This document shows positions 17,624-25,373 of a DNA stretch of 38,602 nt, piece by piece. Position 1 is the stretch's first letter, and each line of letters starts with the position of its first letter. The stretch is from Kutzneria sp. (GTDB lineage Bacteria; Actinomycetota; Actinomycetes; Mycobacteriales; Pseudonocardiaceae): the NCBI GenBank assembly GCA_019239965.1, contig JAFAZC010000154.1, positions 1 through 38,602 of the forward strand, given 5' to 3'. Made by a program: the position numbers and the translations under genes. The notes below the pieces were generated by a model, which was not told the DNA's origin, made no database searches, and saw only the letters and a program-made list of their open reading frames with translations.

Positions 17624-18231
17624 TCACTCGACCGAGTCATCCGTCACACCCGGAGCATACTTGCCCGGGCGGACCGGTGGCCGCCTGCCGAGGAACGCGG
17701 CCAGCCGGTCGGCCGCGGTGGCATCGCTGGCCGCTGGCCGCTCGGCCCGAACGGCCCGTCCTGCGGTCTCGGCTGGCCGGCCAGCCGGGTCCGCCACATC
17801 CGCAGTGCCTGCTGGGCCAGGTCCGCAACGAGATCGGTGGACTGTCCCGTCGCCGCCGCGACGTCCCACCCGTGCACCACGATCTCGTTAACCCGCATGT
17901 GCACCATGAACTCGCCCGGCCGTTCGCCGATCGGCGTCGGGTAGCCGCGCTCGAGGACACCGGGCTGCGCAGAGGCCTCCCGGAACGCCGACACCGACCG
18001 CGCGAAAGCCTCGGCCGGCCGGGCACCGAGGTAGTCGGCCGTCTGGTCGGGTAACGGCTCACCCCGCATGATCGCGGCGAACATCAGGTTCCCGGTGACC
18101 ATGTGGTTGACCACCGCCCGCACGTCCCACTCCGAACACGGCGACGGCAGCGTCAGCCCCGCCTCGTCCACCGCGTCGACCACCCGCTGGACCTCGGCCG
18201 CCGCTCGGTCGAACTGCTCACACGCACTCAT
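17624..18231 (-). pseudogene. TIGR03086-type (maleylpyruvate isomerase/DinB fold) protein, frameshifted near its end
   Basis: The first frame (18231 to 17644, 195 residues) begins MSACEQFDRAA and has the DinB-like metal site: CSEWDVRAVVNHM and, later, MRVNEIVVHGWDVAAATG, giving His residues at the expected places. The family is often called maleylpyruvate isomerase N-terminal or TIGR03086. After DGPFGP the frame turns into low-complexity Arg/Pro sequence. The expected family ending (ATAADRLAAFLGRRP) is found in the next frame, which stops at 17624. Inserting one G at about 17744 joins them as FGPERPAASDATAADRLAAFL. So a one-base deletion, or a sequencing error, has altered the last 40 or so residues. 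The function of the intact protein is uncertain. Confidence 0.78.
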
Positions 18232-18261
18232 GCCCGGATCGTGCCATCCGGCACCGACAAG

Positions 18262-18372
18262 TCACTGGGCGCGACCGAGCTCGTGCCGATGGGCGAGGAG
18301 GAAGTCGCGGAACGACCGCGGCGGGTGGCCGGTGAACGGTCGACGTCGGCAAAGGCGGAGTCGCCCGGCTCA
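18262..18372 (-). pseudogene. C-terminal remnant of an NmrA/SDR-type oxidoreductase
   Basis: Between the frameshifted gene and the hydrolase, one frame reads FTGHPPRSFRDFLLAHRHEL and stops at 18262. The form G-x-P-P-R-[ST]-F-x-[DE]-[FW] near the end is typical of the C-terminus of NAD(P)-binding NmrA-like proteins. Just upstream, in a different frame, is GDSAFADVDR, which would join to FTGHPP with one extra base. The rest of the gene is missing: the hydrolase stop lies at 18370. No start codon supports it as a gene of its own. It is read as debris of a deleted gene. Confidence 0.5.
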
Positions 18373-19269
18373 GGCGGTGGCGAGATTCTTCTGGAAGAAC
18401 TCAGCGAGCTTGGCCACGACCCCCGGCACGTACTCCGGCCTGTCGTACAGGCCGACGTGTGTGGCGCCCTCGACCCAGAACAGTTCCTTAGGTTCGGCAG
18501 CCCGTTCGATCGCTTCCTGGCTGAAGGGGGCGGTGTCGGCCGCGGTGCCCGCCACCATGAGCAGCGGGCGCGGCGCGATCAGGTGGTTGAGCGTATACGG
18601 TGAGAACTGGGCGATCTGGTCGATGCTGCGGAAGAGGAAGCGGTTTGTCGAGTTGGGGTGCTGGCCGCGCGGCGTGCGGTAGTAGTCGTAGGCCTCTCGC
18701 GCGAACGCGGGCAAGTCACGCGCGGCGGCGAGCTCCTCGTCGTTGTCCGGGACGATGCGCTCCAGCCGCGGCCGCTCGCCTCGGGCCTCCGCCGTGCGCG
18801 CCCTGCCGCACTCGTCCAGCATCTCCGGCAACCCCTCGCGGAACCCAGCGGCGATGTCCACGGCACTGACCGTGGCCACGGCCCTGATCCGGTGTTCTGT
18901 CTGTGCGGCATAGGGAACATACGCACCAGAGGCACAGATTCCCAACGCGCCGATCCGGTCGGGGTCGACCTCGTCGCGCACCGACAGGAACGTCACGGCG
19001 CTCCTGACGTCCTCGGCACGGGCGAAGGGGTTCTCCAGCAACCGCGGCTCACCCTCGCTTTCCCCCTGGTAGGAGGCATCGAACGCCAGCGTGACGAACC
19101 CCTGCTCAGCGAGCATGCGGGCGTACAGACCCGCGGTCTGCTCCTTGACCCCGCCGAACGGGTGCGACACCACGATCGCGGCACGCCGTTCCCCGGTGTC
19201 CTCGTCAGGGGTGTACAGGTGCCCGGCCAGCATCAGCCCATTGCTCGGGAACCTGACATCGGTCCTCAT
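18370..19269 (-). CDS. Alpha/beta hydrolase (YcjY / dienelactone-hydrolase-like)
   Basis: A 299-residue cytoplasmic hydrolase. VVSHPFGG (35-40 region) forms the oxyanion turn, LAFDASYQGESEG is the family's strand-loop segment and LGICASGAYV is the nucleophile elbow. The elbow has Cys112 (G-I-C-A-S) in place of the usual Ser, as in dienelactone hydrolase and YcjY relatives. The late His in GATHVGLYD is the probable catalytic base. The start at 19269 (ATG) follows GGAGGAG. Substrate unknown; small esters or lactones are plausible. Its C-terminus abuts the oxidoreductase remnant. A candidate operator lies about 90-107 bp upstream of its start. Confidence 0.85.
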   Translation of the reverse strand: MRTDVRFPSNGLMLAGHLYTPDEDTGERRAAIVVSHPFGGVKEQTAGLYARMLAEQGFVTLAFDASYQGESEGEPRLLENPFARAEDVRSAVTFLSVRDEVDPDRIGALGICASGAYVPYAAQTEHRIRAVATVSAVDIAAGFREGLPEMLDECGRARTAEARGERPRLERIVPDNDEELAAARDLPAFAREAYDYYRTPRGQHPNSTNRFLFRSIDQIAQFSPYTLNHLIAPRPLLMVAGTAADTAPFSQEAIERAAEPKELFWVEGATHVGLYDRPEYVPGVVAKLAEFFQKNLATA

Positions 19270-19357
19270 CACTCGACTCCTCCGAAGCTGTGCTAACCGA
19301 TCCGGGTCGCGCGCGTGACCCCACAATGGTGGTACTCAGTGCCCTCAGTCCAAGACC

Positions 19358-19376
19358 TATTGCGAAACGCGCAATA
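19358..19376. promoter_or_regulatory. Inverted repeat upstream of the hydrolase (candidate operator)
   Basis: TATTGCG - AAACG - CGCAATA, perfect 7-bp arms, between the hydrolase start (19269) and the SDR stop (19426). It is locally AT-richer than its surroundings. The dimension is typical of a TetR- or MarR-type operator. No regulator gene adjoins, so the partner is unknown. Confidence 0.45.
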
Positions 19377-19425
19377 CGATCCGAGCATCATTGCAGCTCA
19401 GCGTGCCGTCCCTGCGGAGTCGCGG

Positions 19426-20106
19426 TCACCACGGTAGGGGGCGCCCGTCCCGGAAGAACCCTCCGGTGGGCCCGTCGTCGGGGAGGGTGGTCGCCCACAC
19501 GACGCCCGCCGCGCCCTCGGCGACGGACCTGCCGCCGGAGCCGCCCATGTCGGTGGCGACCCACCCGGGGCACACGGCGTTGACCAGGATCCCGTCGCCG
19601 CGAAGTTCGGCGGCGAGCATCCTGGTCAGGGCGTTGAGCGCGGCCTTGGACACGGCGTAGGCAGGTGTGCCGCCGCCCATGGCGGCCAGCGAGCCCGCCT
19701 CGCTGGAGACGTTGACGATTCGGGGATGCCGGCTCCGGCGCAGCAGCGGGACCAGTGCCTTGGCCAACCGCCAGGGGCCGTACAGGTTGGTCTCGGCTGT
19801 CTCCCGCACGACGTCGAGGTCGGCGGTGACGGCGTCCTGCCAGGGGTCGTAGCCGATCGCCGCGTTGTTGACCAGCGCGTCCAGCCGGCCGAACCGGTCG
19901 CCGAGGTCCCCGCTGATCCGTTCGGCGTCACCGTCGGAGGTGACGTCCAGCCGATACGGGTGCATGCCCGGCCCCAGTTCCGCGGCTGCCGCTCTCGCGG
20001 CTTCCCTCGACCGCGCGGTGAGCAGTACGGTGTGCCCGAGTTCGGCGAGCTGTCTGCAGACCTCCCGGCCGATGCCCCGGTTCGCGCCGGTCACCAGCGC
20101 GATCAC
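19426..20106 (-). CDS. Short-chain dehydrogenase/reductase
   Basis: A 226-residue SDR. TGANRGIG (6-13) is the NAD(P) loop, VNNAAIG follows strand 4, and the catalytic set is Ser134/135 (NVSS), Tyr150 and Lys154 (YAVSK). PGWVATDMGG is the usual segment after strand 6. It should oxidise or reduce a small carbonyl or alcohol; an Arg after the glycine loop leans slightly to NADP(H). The GTG start at 20106 overlaps the stop of the SnoaL-like gene (GTGA), so the two are coupled and may act on the same small molecule. Confidence 0.9.
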   Translation of the reverse strand: MIALVTGANRGIGREVCRQLAELGHTVLLTARSREAARAAAAELGPGMHPYRLDVTSDGDAERISGDLGDRFGRLDALVNNAAIGYDPWQDAVTADLDVVRETAETNLYGPWRLAKALVPLLRRSRHPRIVNVSSEAGSLAAMGGGTPAYAVSKAALNALTRMLAAELRGDGILVNAVCPGWVATDMGGSGGRSVAEGAAGVVWATTLPDDGPTGGFFRDGRPLPW

Positions 20107-20558
20107 TGGGCGCCCGCGGCGATGGACATCAGGTCCTTGTTGCCGTCCGCCCAGGTGGCGGTCATCACCACGCCGCTGATTCGCCAGCCCGTCTCGGCGC
20201 GTACCAGGTCGACGCGGTAGGTGCCGCCCAACGTCCACAGGGGCGAACCGAACGGGTTGGCCAGTCGGTGAGTGGCCTGGAACGAGGCCGTGCACACGGC
20301 ACTGTCGCCGTCGATGGTCACCAGATGGTTGGTGACCAGGTGCTGGGTGGCGTCGAAGGCGCCGAGCAGACCGGACCACGCGCTGACGACCTGCTCGGCC
20401 GTCAGCGTGGCGGGCTCTCCCCCGTTGAGGCTGGTGTAGTCCAGCCTGACCGTGTCGGCGAACACACCCCGCAACAGATCCCACTCCCGCTGGTCGGCGT
20501 GCCAGGCCATCCGCGTGCAGGTCTCGATAACCTCCAGACGATCGCCGACGTCACTCAT
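20103..20558 (-). CDS. SnoaL-like (NTF2-fold) protein
   Basis: A 151-residue single-domain protein of the SnoaL-like/NTF2 family, cone-shaped folds that bind or convert small hydrophobic molecules. Typical features are the N-terminal helix with ETCTRMAWHADQREWDLLRGVF, the core VRLDYTSLNGG, HLVTNHLVTIDGDSAVC and the terminal GTYRVDLVRAETGWRISG. Such proteins act as isomerases, cyclases, dehydratases or binding proteins, and the exact role cannot be told from sequence. It is the first gene of a two-gene leftward unit with the SDR and starts at the ATG at 20558. No nearby polyketide genes are seen. Confidence 0.82.
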   Translation of the reverse strand: MSDVGDRLEVIETCTRMAWHADQREWDLLRGVFADTVRLDYTSLNGGEPATLTAEQVVSAWSGLLGAFDATQHLVTNHLVTIDGDSAVCTASFQATHRLANPFGSPLWTLGGTYRVDLVRAETGWRISGVVMTATWADGNKDLMSIAAGAQ

Positions 20559-20629
20559 GATCCACTCCTACTCCGTCCGACCATCGACAACGGCAATCAT
20601 GCGGCGGATGGCGCAGCAGGGCCAATAGC

Positions 20630-20649
20630 AGCGGGCATAGCCGCCCGCT
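20630..20649. terminator. Hairpin after the RNA methyltransferase operon
   Basis: AGCGGGC - ATAGCC - GCCCGCT, perfect 7-bp arms, beginning 5 bp beyond the methyltransferase stop (20655) in its reading direction. It is a likely terminator of the leftward APC-methyltransferase operon, without a clear T-run, as is common in high-GC actinomycetes. It also sits upstream of the SnoaL-like gene's start. Confidence 0.5.
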
Positions 20650-20654
20650 ATGGG

Positions 20655-21836
20655 TCAGCGACTCAGCAGCGCGAGGCACTCCACGTGGTGGGTCATGGGG
20701 AACGCGTCGAACGCCCGCAGCCGTTCCAGCCGGTAGCCGTGTTCGGCGAATACGGCCACGTCTCTGGCCAGCGCCGCCGGGTCGCAGGCCACGTAGACCA
20801 CCCGCGCCGGTCCGTGGCCGGCCACGGCGTCAACCACGGCCCGGCCAGCTCCCTTGCGCGGCGGATCGAGCACCACGACGTCAGGGCGGCCGGCCGAAGA
20901 GGCGACCACGACTTCGGTATCGCCAGTCTTGAAGCTGACCTGGGGCAGATCAGCCAGATTGGCCCTGCCCTCCGCGACGGCGCCGCGCGAGGACTCCACC
21001 GCCAGCACCGTCCCCTCGGAGCCGACCTGCTCGGCGAGGACAGAGGCGAACAGTCCGACTCCGGCGTAGAGGTCCCACGCGGTGCCACCGACGGGCGCCG
21101 CCGCCCACTCCGCGACGACCTCGGCGAACACCTCGGCCGCCTCGGGATGCACCTGCCAGAAGCCGTACGCGTCGACACGCCACGCCCGGCCCCCGGCCCG
21201 CTCCACCGCGACGCCGTCGCCAGCCACCGTGCGCTCACGACCGCGTCGCGGCCGTTCCACCGCGTGCACCCTGCCACGCGAGTCAGCGGTCAGCGCCAGC
21301 TCCGCGCCCCGCGTCCACCGCCGTTGCCCTGCCTCCTCGACAAGATCAGGTACGGCGATCGGGCAGTGCCGTACTGGCACGACCCGGTGACCGCGGTGCG
21401 CGCGGAAACCCGGTCGCCCCCTGCCGTCGACGACCATCCGCACCCGAGTGCGCCAGCCGAGCAGACCGCCGGGCAGCTCTTCGACCTCGACCGGCGTCTC
21501 GAGACCGGCCAGCCGCCGCAGCTGCTCGGCGACCACGACGGCCTTGAGTCGGCGCTGAGCCGGCGCCGACGCGTGCTGCCAGTCGCATCCGCCGCAACCG
21601 CCGGGGCGTGCCAGTGGACAGGGGGGTTCCACCCGGTCGGCCGACGCGTCGAGCACCTCGATCGCGTCGGCACGGCAGTAGGAGCCGCCCTTGTCCTCGG
21701 TCACCTCGACAACCACCCGCTCGCCGGGCAGGGCGTGGCGCACGAACACCACTCGGCCGTCGGCCCTCGCCACGCAGTGACCGCCGTGGGCCACGTTGCC
21801 GACCTCGACCTCCAGCCGCCGTCCCGCCCAGCTCAC
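20655..21836 (-). CDS. TRAM-domain RNA (uracil-C5)-methyltransferase, RumA/TrmA-like
   Basis: A 393-residue SAM-dependent enzyme. A TRAM RNA-binding domain covers about residues 5-65 (VGNVAHGGHCVARADGRVVF). A cysteine cluster at C73, C81 and C84, with another Cys in HCPIAV, matches the 4Fe-4S site of RumA-type enzymes. The methyltransferase domain has DLYAGVGLFA (SAM-binding), VVLDPPRKGA and the catalytic-cysteine motif VYVACDPAALARD. It should methylate uracil C5 in rRNA or tRNA; the target base cannot be chosen. The ATG overlaps the APC transporter stop by 4 bp. In M. tuberculosis the equivalent is Rv2689c, next to the same transporter. Confidence 0.93.
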   Translation of the reverse strand: MSWAGRRLEVEVGNVAHGGHCVARADGRVVFVRHALPGERVVVEVTEDKGGSYCRADAIEVLDASADRVEPPCPLARPGGCGGCDWQHASAPAQRRLKAVVVAEQLRRLAGLETPVEVEELPGGLLGWRTRVRMVVDGRGRPGFRAHRGHRVVPVRHCPIAVPDLVEEAGQRRWTRGAELALTADSRGRVHAVERPRRGRERTVAGDGVAVERAGGRAWRVDAYGFWQVHPEAAEVFAEVVAEWAAAPVGGTAWDLYAGVGLFASVLAEQVGSEGTVLAVESSRGAVAEGRANLADLPQVSFKTGDTEVVVASSAGRPDVVVLDPPRKGAGRAVVDAVAGHGPARVVYVACDPAALARDVAVFAEHGYRLERLRAFDAFPMTHHVECLALLSR

Positions 21837-23848
21837 TTGGTGACCTTGTGCTGGCCGACCGGCGTGTCAAGGCCCCGCCGGACCGCGCCGGGCATCACGC
21901 CGCGCTCGTTGCGGTCCTTGGCCGAGGCCAGCTGCCACGGCACGCTGGTGACCATGACCCCCGGCTGGAACAGCAGCCGTCCCTTGAGGCGCAGCGCGCT
22001 CTGGTTGTGCAGCAGCTGCTCCCACCAGTGGCCGACCACATACTCCGGAAGGAACACGGTCACCACGTCCCGCGGATTGTCGGTGCGGATCCGCCTGACG
22101 TATTCCAGCACCGGTTTGGTGATCTCGCGGTAGGGCGACTCGATGACCTTCAGCGGGGTGGAGAAGTTCTGCTGTTCCCACTCAGCGACGAGGTCCCTCG
22201 TGTCCGCCTCGTCGACGTTGACCGTGACCGCCTCGAGCACGTCCGGCCGGGTCGCCTTGGCGTAGGCGAGCGCACGCAGCGTCGGCAGGTGCAGTTTGGA
22301 CACCAGCACGATGGCATGGTTGCGGGAGGGCATCACCGCGTTGCGGCGCTCGTGCTGGTCCATCCGCAGTTCGCTGGACACCGTGTCGTAGTGCCGGCGG
22401 ATGCCGGTCATCAGCGCGAAGATCGCGGTCATCGCGGCGATCGCGATCCACGCCCCCGCGGTGAACTTCGTGATCAGCACCACGACCAGCACAGACCCGG
22501 TCATGACGAGCCCAAAGGCGTTGATCGCCTGTGAGCGGCGCATCCTGCGCCGTACCTTGCGGTCGGACTCCCCGCGCAGCAGCCGGTTCCAGTGCCTGAG
22601 CATGCCGGTCTGGCTCAGGGTGAACGACACGAACACGCCGACGGTGTACAGCGGGATCAGCTTCGTGACCTCCGCGCCGTAGGCCACGACCAGCACGACG
22701 GCGAATCCGGCGAGAAAGATCACGCCGTTGCTGAACGCCAGCCGGTCTCCTCTGGTGTGCAACTGGCGGGGCAGGTAGCGGTCCTGCGCCAGGATCGAGC
22801 CAAGCACGGGAAAGCCGTTGAAGGCGGTGTTGGCCGCCAGCACGAGGATCAGCGCGGTCACCACGGTGACGAACACGTAGCCGGGCACGAAGTTGTCGAA
22901 GACGGCGTGGGCAAGCTGAGCCACGAGGGTGTTCTGCTGGTAGCCGGACGGCGCGTTGGTCAGCTGGACGGCTGGGTCCTCGGCCACGACCACCCCGGTG
23001 ATCCTGGCCAACACGATCATGCCGAAGAACATGCTCACCGCGATCAGCCCGAGCAGGAGCAGCGTGGATGCGGCGTTGCGCGACTTCGGTTTGCGGAACG
23101 CGGGCACTCCGTTGCTGATCGCCTCGACACCGGTCAGCGCCGCGCATCCCTGGGTGAACGCACGCAGCACCAGGAAGATCAGCGCGAAGCCCATCAGATG
23201 CTCGTTCTCGGCATGCAGCTGCAGACCCGCGCTTTCCGCCCGCAGCGGCTCGCCGAACACGAAGGCGCGGACCAGTCCCCACACGATCATCACCCCGATC
23301 CCGCCCATGAAGGCGTAGGTCGGAATCGCGAACGCGGTACCGGACTCCCTGATGCCACGCAGGTTCATCCCGGTGATCACCACGATCGCCGCGACACTGA
23401 AGGCGACCTTGTGGTCGGCGACGAAGGGCACCAGCGCCCCGAGGTTCGCCGCGGCGGACGAAATGGACACCGCGACGGTGAGCACGTAGTCGACAAGCAG
23501 TGCGCTCGCCACGGTGAGGCCGGCGTAGCGGCCGAGGTTCACCGTCGCGACCTCGTAGTCGCCGCCGCCGCTCGGGTAGGCGTGCACGTTCTGCCGGTAG
23601 CTCGCGACCACCGCAAGCAGCACGACGACGATGACGGCACCGATCCAGGGCGCCATCGTGAACGTGGCGAGTCCGGCGATCGACAGCGTCAGGAAGATCT
23701 CCTCCGGCGCGTAGGCGACGGAGGACAGAGCATCGGAGGCGAACACCGGAAGGGCGATCCGCTTCGGCAGCAAGGTGTGGGCGAGACGGTCACTGCGGAA
23801 GGGCCGGCCGAGCAGGAGCCGTTTGGCTGCGGTCGCGAGCTTGGACAC
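21833..23848 (-). CDS. APC-family permease with cytoplasmic C-terminal domain
   Basis: About 671 residues. After VSKLATAAKRLLLGRPFRSD comes a transporter core of about 12 hydrophobic helices, including LPVFASDALSSVAYAPEEIF, where the GSALSS-like motif of APC transporters (SDALSS) lies, and YPSGGGDYEVATVNLGR. The last 200 residues are soluble and contain strand-rich segments (IVLVSKLHLPTLRAL, VTVNVDEADTRDL), resembling KUP- or USP-like regulatory tails. With two TrkA-type genes divergent, K+ or an amino acid is the likely substrate (inference). GTG at 23848 was chosen by family length; TACGCT, a TANNNT -10, lies 8 bp upstream, which suggests a leaderless mRNA. The frame is open upstream to 23977. 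Confidence 0.9.
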   Translation of the reverse strand: MSKLATAAKRLLLGRPFRSDRLAHTLLPKRIALPVFASDALSSVAYAPEEIFLTLSIAGLATFTMAPWIGAVIVVVLLAVVASYRQNVHAYPSGGGDYEVATVNLGRYAGLTVASALLVDYVLTVAVSISSAAANLGALVPFVADHKVAFSVAAIVVITGMNLRGIRESGTAFAIPTYAFMGGIGVMIVWGLVRAFVFGEPLRAESAGLQLHAENEHLMGFALIFLVLRAFTQGCAALTGVEAISNGVPAFRKPKSRNAASTLLLLGLIAVSMFFGMIVLARITGVVVAEDPAVQLTNAPSGYQQNTLVAQLAHAVFDNFVPGYVFVTVVTALILVLAANTAFNGFPVLGSILAQDRYLPRQLHTRGDRLAFSNGVIFLAGFAVVLVVAYGAEVTKLIPLYTVGVFVSFTLSQTGMLRHWNRLLRGESDRKVRRRMRRSQAINAFGLVMTGSVLVVVLITKFTAGAWIAIAAMTAIFALMTGIRRHYDTVSSELRMDQHERRNAVMPSRNHAIVLVSKLHLPTLRALAYAKATRPDVLEAVTVNVDEADTRDLVAEWEQQNFSTPLKVIESPYREITKPVLEYVRRIRTDNPRDVVTVFLPEYVVGHWWEQLLHNQSALRLKGRLLFQPGVMVTSVPWQLASAKDRNERGVMPGAVRRGLDTPVGQHKVTK

Positions 23849-24021
23849 AACGGCACAGCGTAGGCGAGGACCGTGCGGGAGCCGAGGTGCCCGGCCGAGG
23901 TTGGCGGTGATCCTGTCCGTTCCGGCTTCGCCGACCCCGTTCGGCGCCCTGTAGGGGTGGGAGGCGCGCCGCCTCAACAGAGCACCAGGTAGCGTGCAGC
24001 GCGCAGCGGAGGAGGCACGTC

Positions 24022-24687
24022 GTGCATGTGGTAGTCATGGGCTGCGGCCGGGTGGGGGCCTCACTGGCCAAGGCACTGGAGCGGCTCGGGAACCAGGTCG
24101 CCGTCATCGACAAGGACGGCGAGGCCTTCCGCCGGCTCGGTCACGAGTTCCACGGCCAGCAGGTCGTCGGCAACGGTTTCGACCGGGACGTGCTGGTGAC
24201 TGCGGGGATCGAGCGGGCGGGTGCGCTCGCCGCGGTGTCCAGCGGGGACAACTCCAACATCATCTCCGCCAGGGTGGCCAGGGAGACCTTCGGCGTGCGG
24301 CACGTCGTCGCCAGGATCTACGACCACAAGCGCGCCGCGGTGTACGAACGGCTGGGCATCCCGACGGTGGCCACCGTGCCCTGGGCCACCGACCGGTTCC
24401 TGCGCATGCTGCTCCCCGAGGGGTCCGCGACGGCATGGCGTGACCCGTCCGGCGCCGTGGCCATCCTGCAGCTGCCCGTCAACGACGGCTGGGTTGGCCG
24501 CTCGATCTCCGAACTCCAACAGGCCACCGGGTGCCGGGTCGCCTTCATCATGCGGTTCGGCACCGGTGTCCTCCCCGAGCCGGGCACCGTCGTCCAGGCC
24601 GAGGACGAGATCTACGTCGCCGCACTGTCCGGCACCGTCACCGAGGTCACCGCGACGGCGGCGCAAGCTCCGGAGGAGAGCCACTGA
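24022..24687 (+). CDS. ceoB: TrkA-type K+ regulatory protein (CeoB)
   Basis: A 221-residue protein with an RCK N-terminal Rossmann domain (GCGRVG at 7-12, VIDKD for nucleotide binding, VVGNGFDRDVL) and a C-terminal TrkA_C domain (GRSISELQQATGC, VLPEPGTVVQAEDEIYV). Such proteins gate K+ uptake in response to NAD(H) or cyclic dinucleotides. GTG at 24022 follows GGAGGAGG at 24008-24015. It overlaps the next gene by one base (TGATG). It matches ceoB of mycobacteria by position and size. The channel subunit it regulates is probably the divergent APC-type transporter or a distant one. Confidence 0.93.
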   Translation: MHVVVMGCGRVGASLAKALERLGNQVAVIDKDGEAFRRLGHEFHGQQVVGNGFDRDVLVTAGIERAGALAAVSSGDNSNIISARVARETFGVRHVVARIYDHKRAAVYERLGIPTVATVPWATDRFLRMLLPEGSATAWRDPSGAVAILQLPVNDGWVGRSISELQQATGCRVAFIMRFGTGVLPEPGTVVQAEDEIYVAALSGTVTEVTATAAQAPEESH

Positions 24688-25346
24688 TGAGGGTCGCGAT
24701 CGCGGGCGCCGGTGCCGTCGGCCGGTCCATAGCCCAGGAACTGCTTGGCGGCGGACATCAGGTGATGCTGATCGAACGGGACCGCAGGCACTTCGAACCG
24801 AGCACGGTCGAGGCGGCGGAGTGGGTGCACGCGGATGCCTGTGAGCTGTCCTCGCTCGAGGAAGCCGGACTCCAACTGTGCGACGTGGTGATCGCCGCCA
24901 CCGGTGATGACAAGGTCAACCTCGTGGTCTCGCTGCTGGCCAAGACCGAGTTCGCGGTCCGGCGCGTGGTGGCTAGGGTCAACGACCCCGCCAACGAATG
25001 GCTCTTCACCCAGGCTTGGGGGGTCGACGTGTCGGTGTCGACACCCCGCATCCTGGCCGCGATGGTCGAGGAGGCGGTCAGCGTCGGCGACCTGGTGCAG
25101 CTGATGACGCTGCGACAGGGGCAGGCCAATCTCGTGGAGATCACCCTGCCGGAGGACACGGTCCTCGCCGGACAGCCCGTCGGCCAACTGACGCTGCCCA
25201 AGGATGTGGCGCTGGTGACCATTCTGCGCGGCGGCCGGGTGATCGTGCCGCAGTCGGACGACCCGTTCGAGGCCGGCGACGAGCTGCTGTTCGTGGCATC
25301 GGCCGACGTGGAGCACGAGATCAGGGGCGCGCTCGGCCTGCATTAG
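24687..25346 (+). CDS. ceoC: TrkA-type K+ regulatory protein (CeoC)
   Basis: A 219-residue paralogue of the preceding gene. The Rossmann glycine loop is AGAGAVG, followed by MLIERD, VHADACELSSLEEAG and VVIAATGDDKVN, with a second TrkA_C domain at the end (VLAGQPVGQLTLPKDVALVTI, FEAGDELLFV). The two products probably form a hetero-oligomeric RCK gate. ATG at 24687 overlaps the ceoB stop by one base. It is convergent with the DUF3159 gene, with 27 bp between them and no clear terminator. Confidence 0.93.
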   Translation: MRVAIAGAGAVGRSIAQELLGGGHQVMLIERDRRHFEPSTVEAAEWVHADACELSSLEEAGLQLCDVVIAATGDDKVNLVVSLLAKTEFAVRRVVARVNDPANEWLFTQAWGVDVSVSTPRILAAMVEEAVSVGDLVQLMTLRQGQANLVEITLPEDTVLAGQPVGQLTLPKDVALVTILRGGRVIVPQSDDPFEAGDELLFVASADVEHEIRGALGLH

Positions 25347-25373
25347 CGGACCAGGCCGGCGCCTCCGCCGCGG

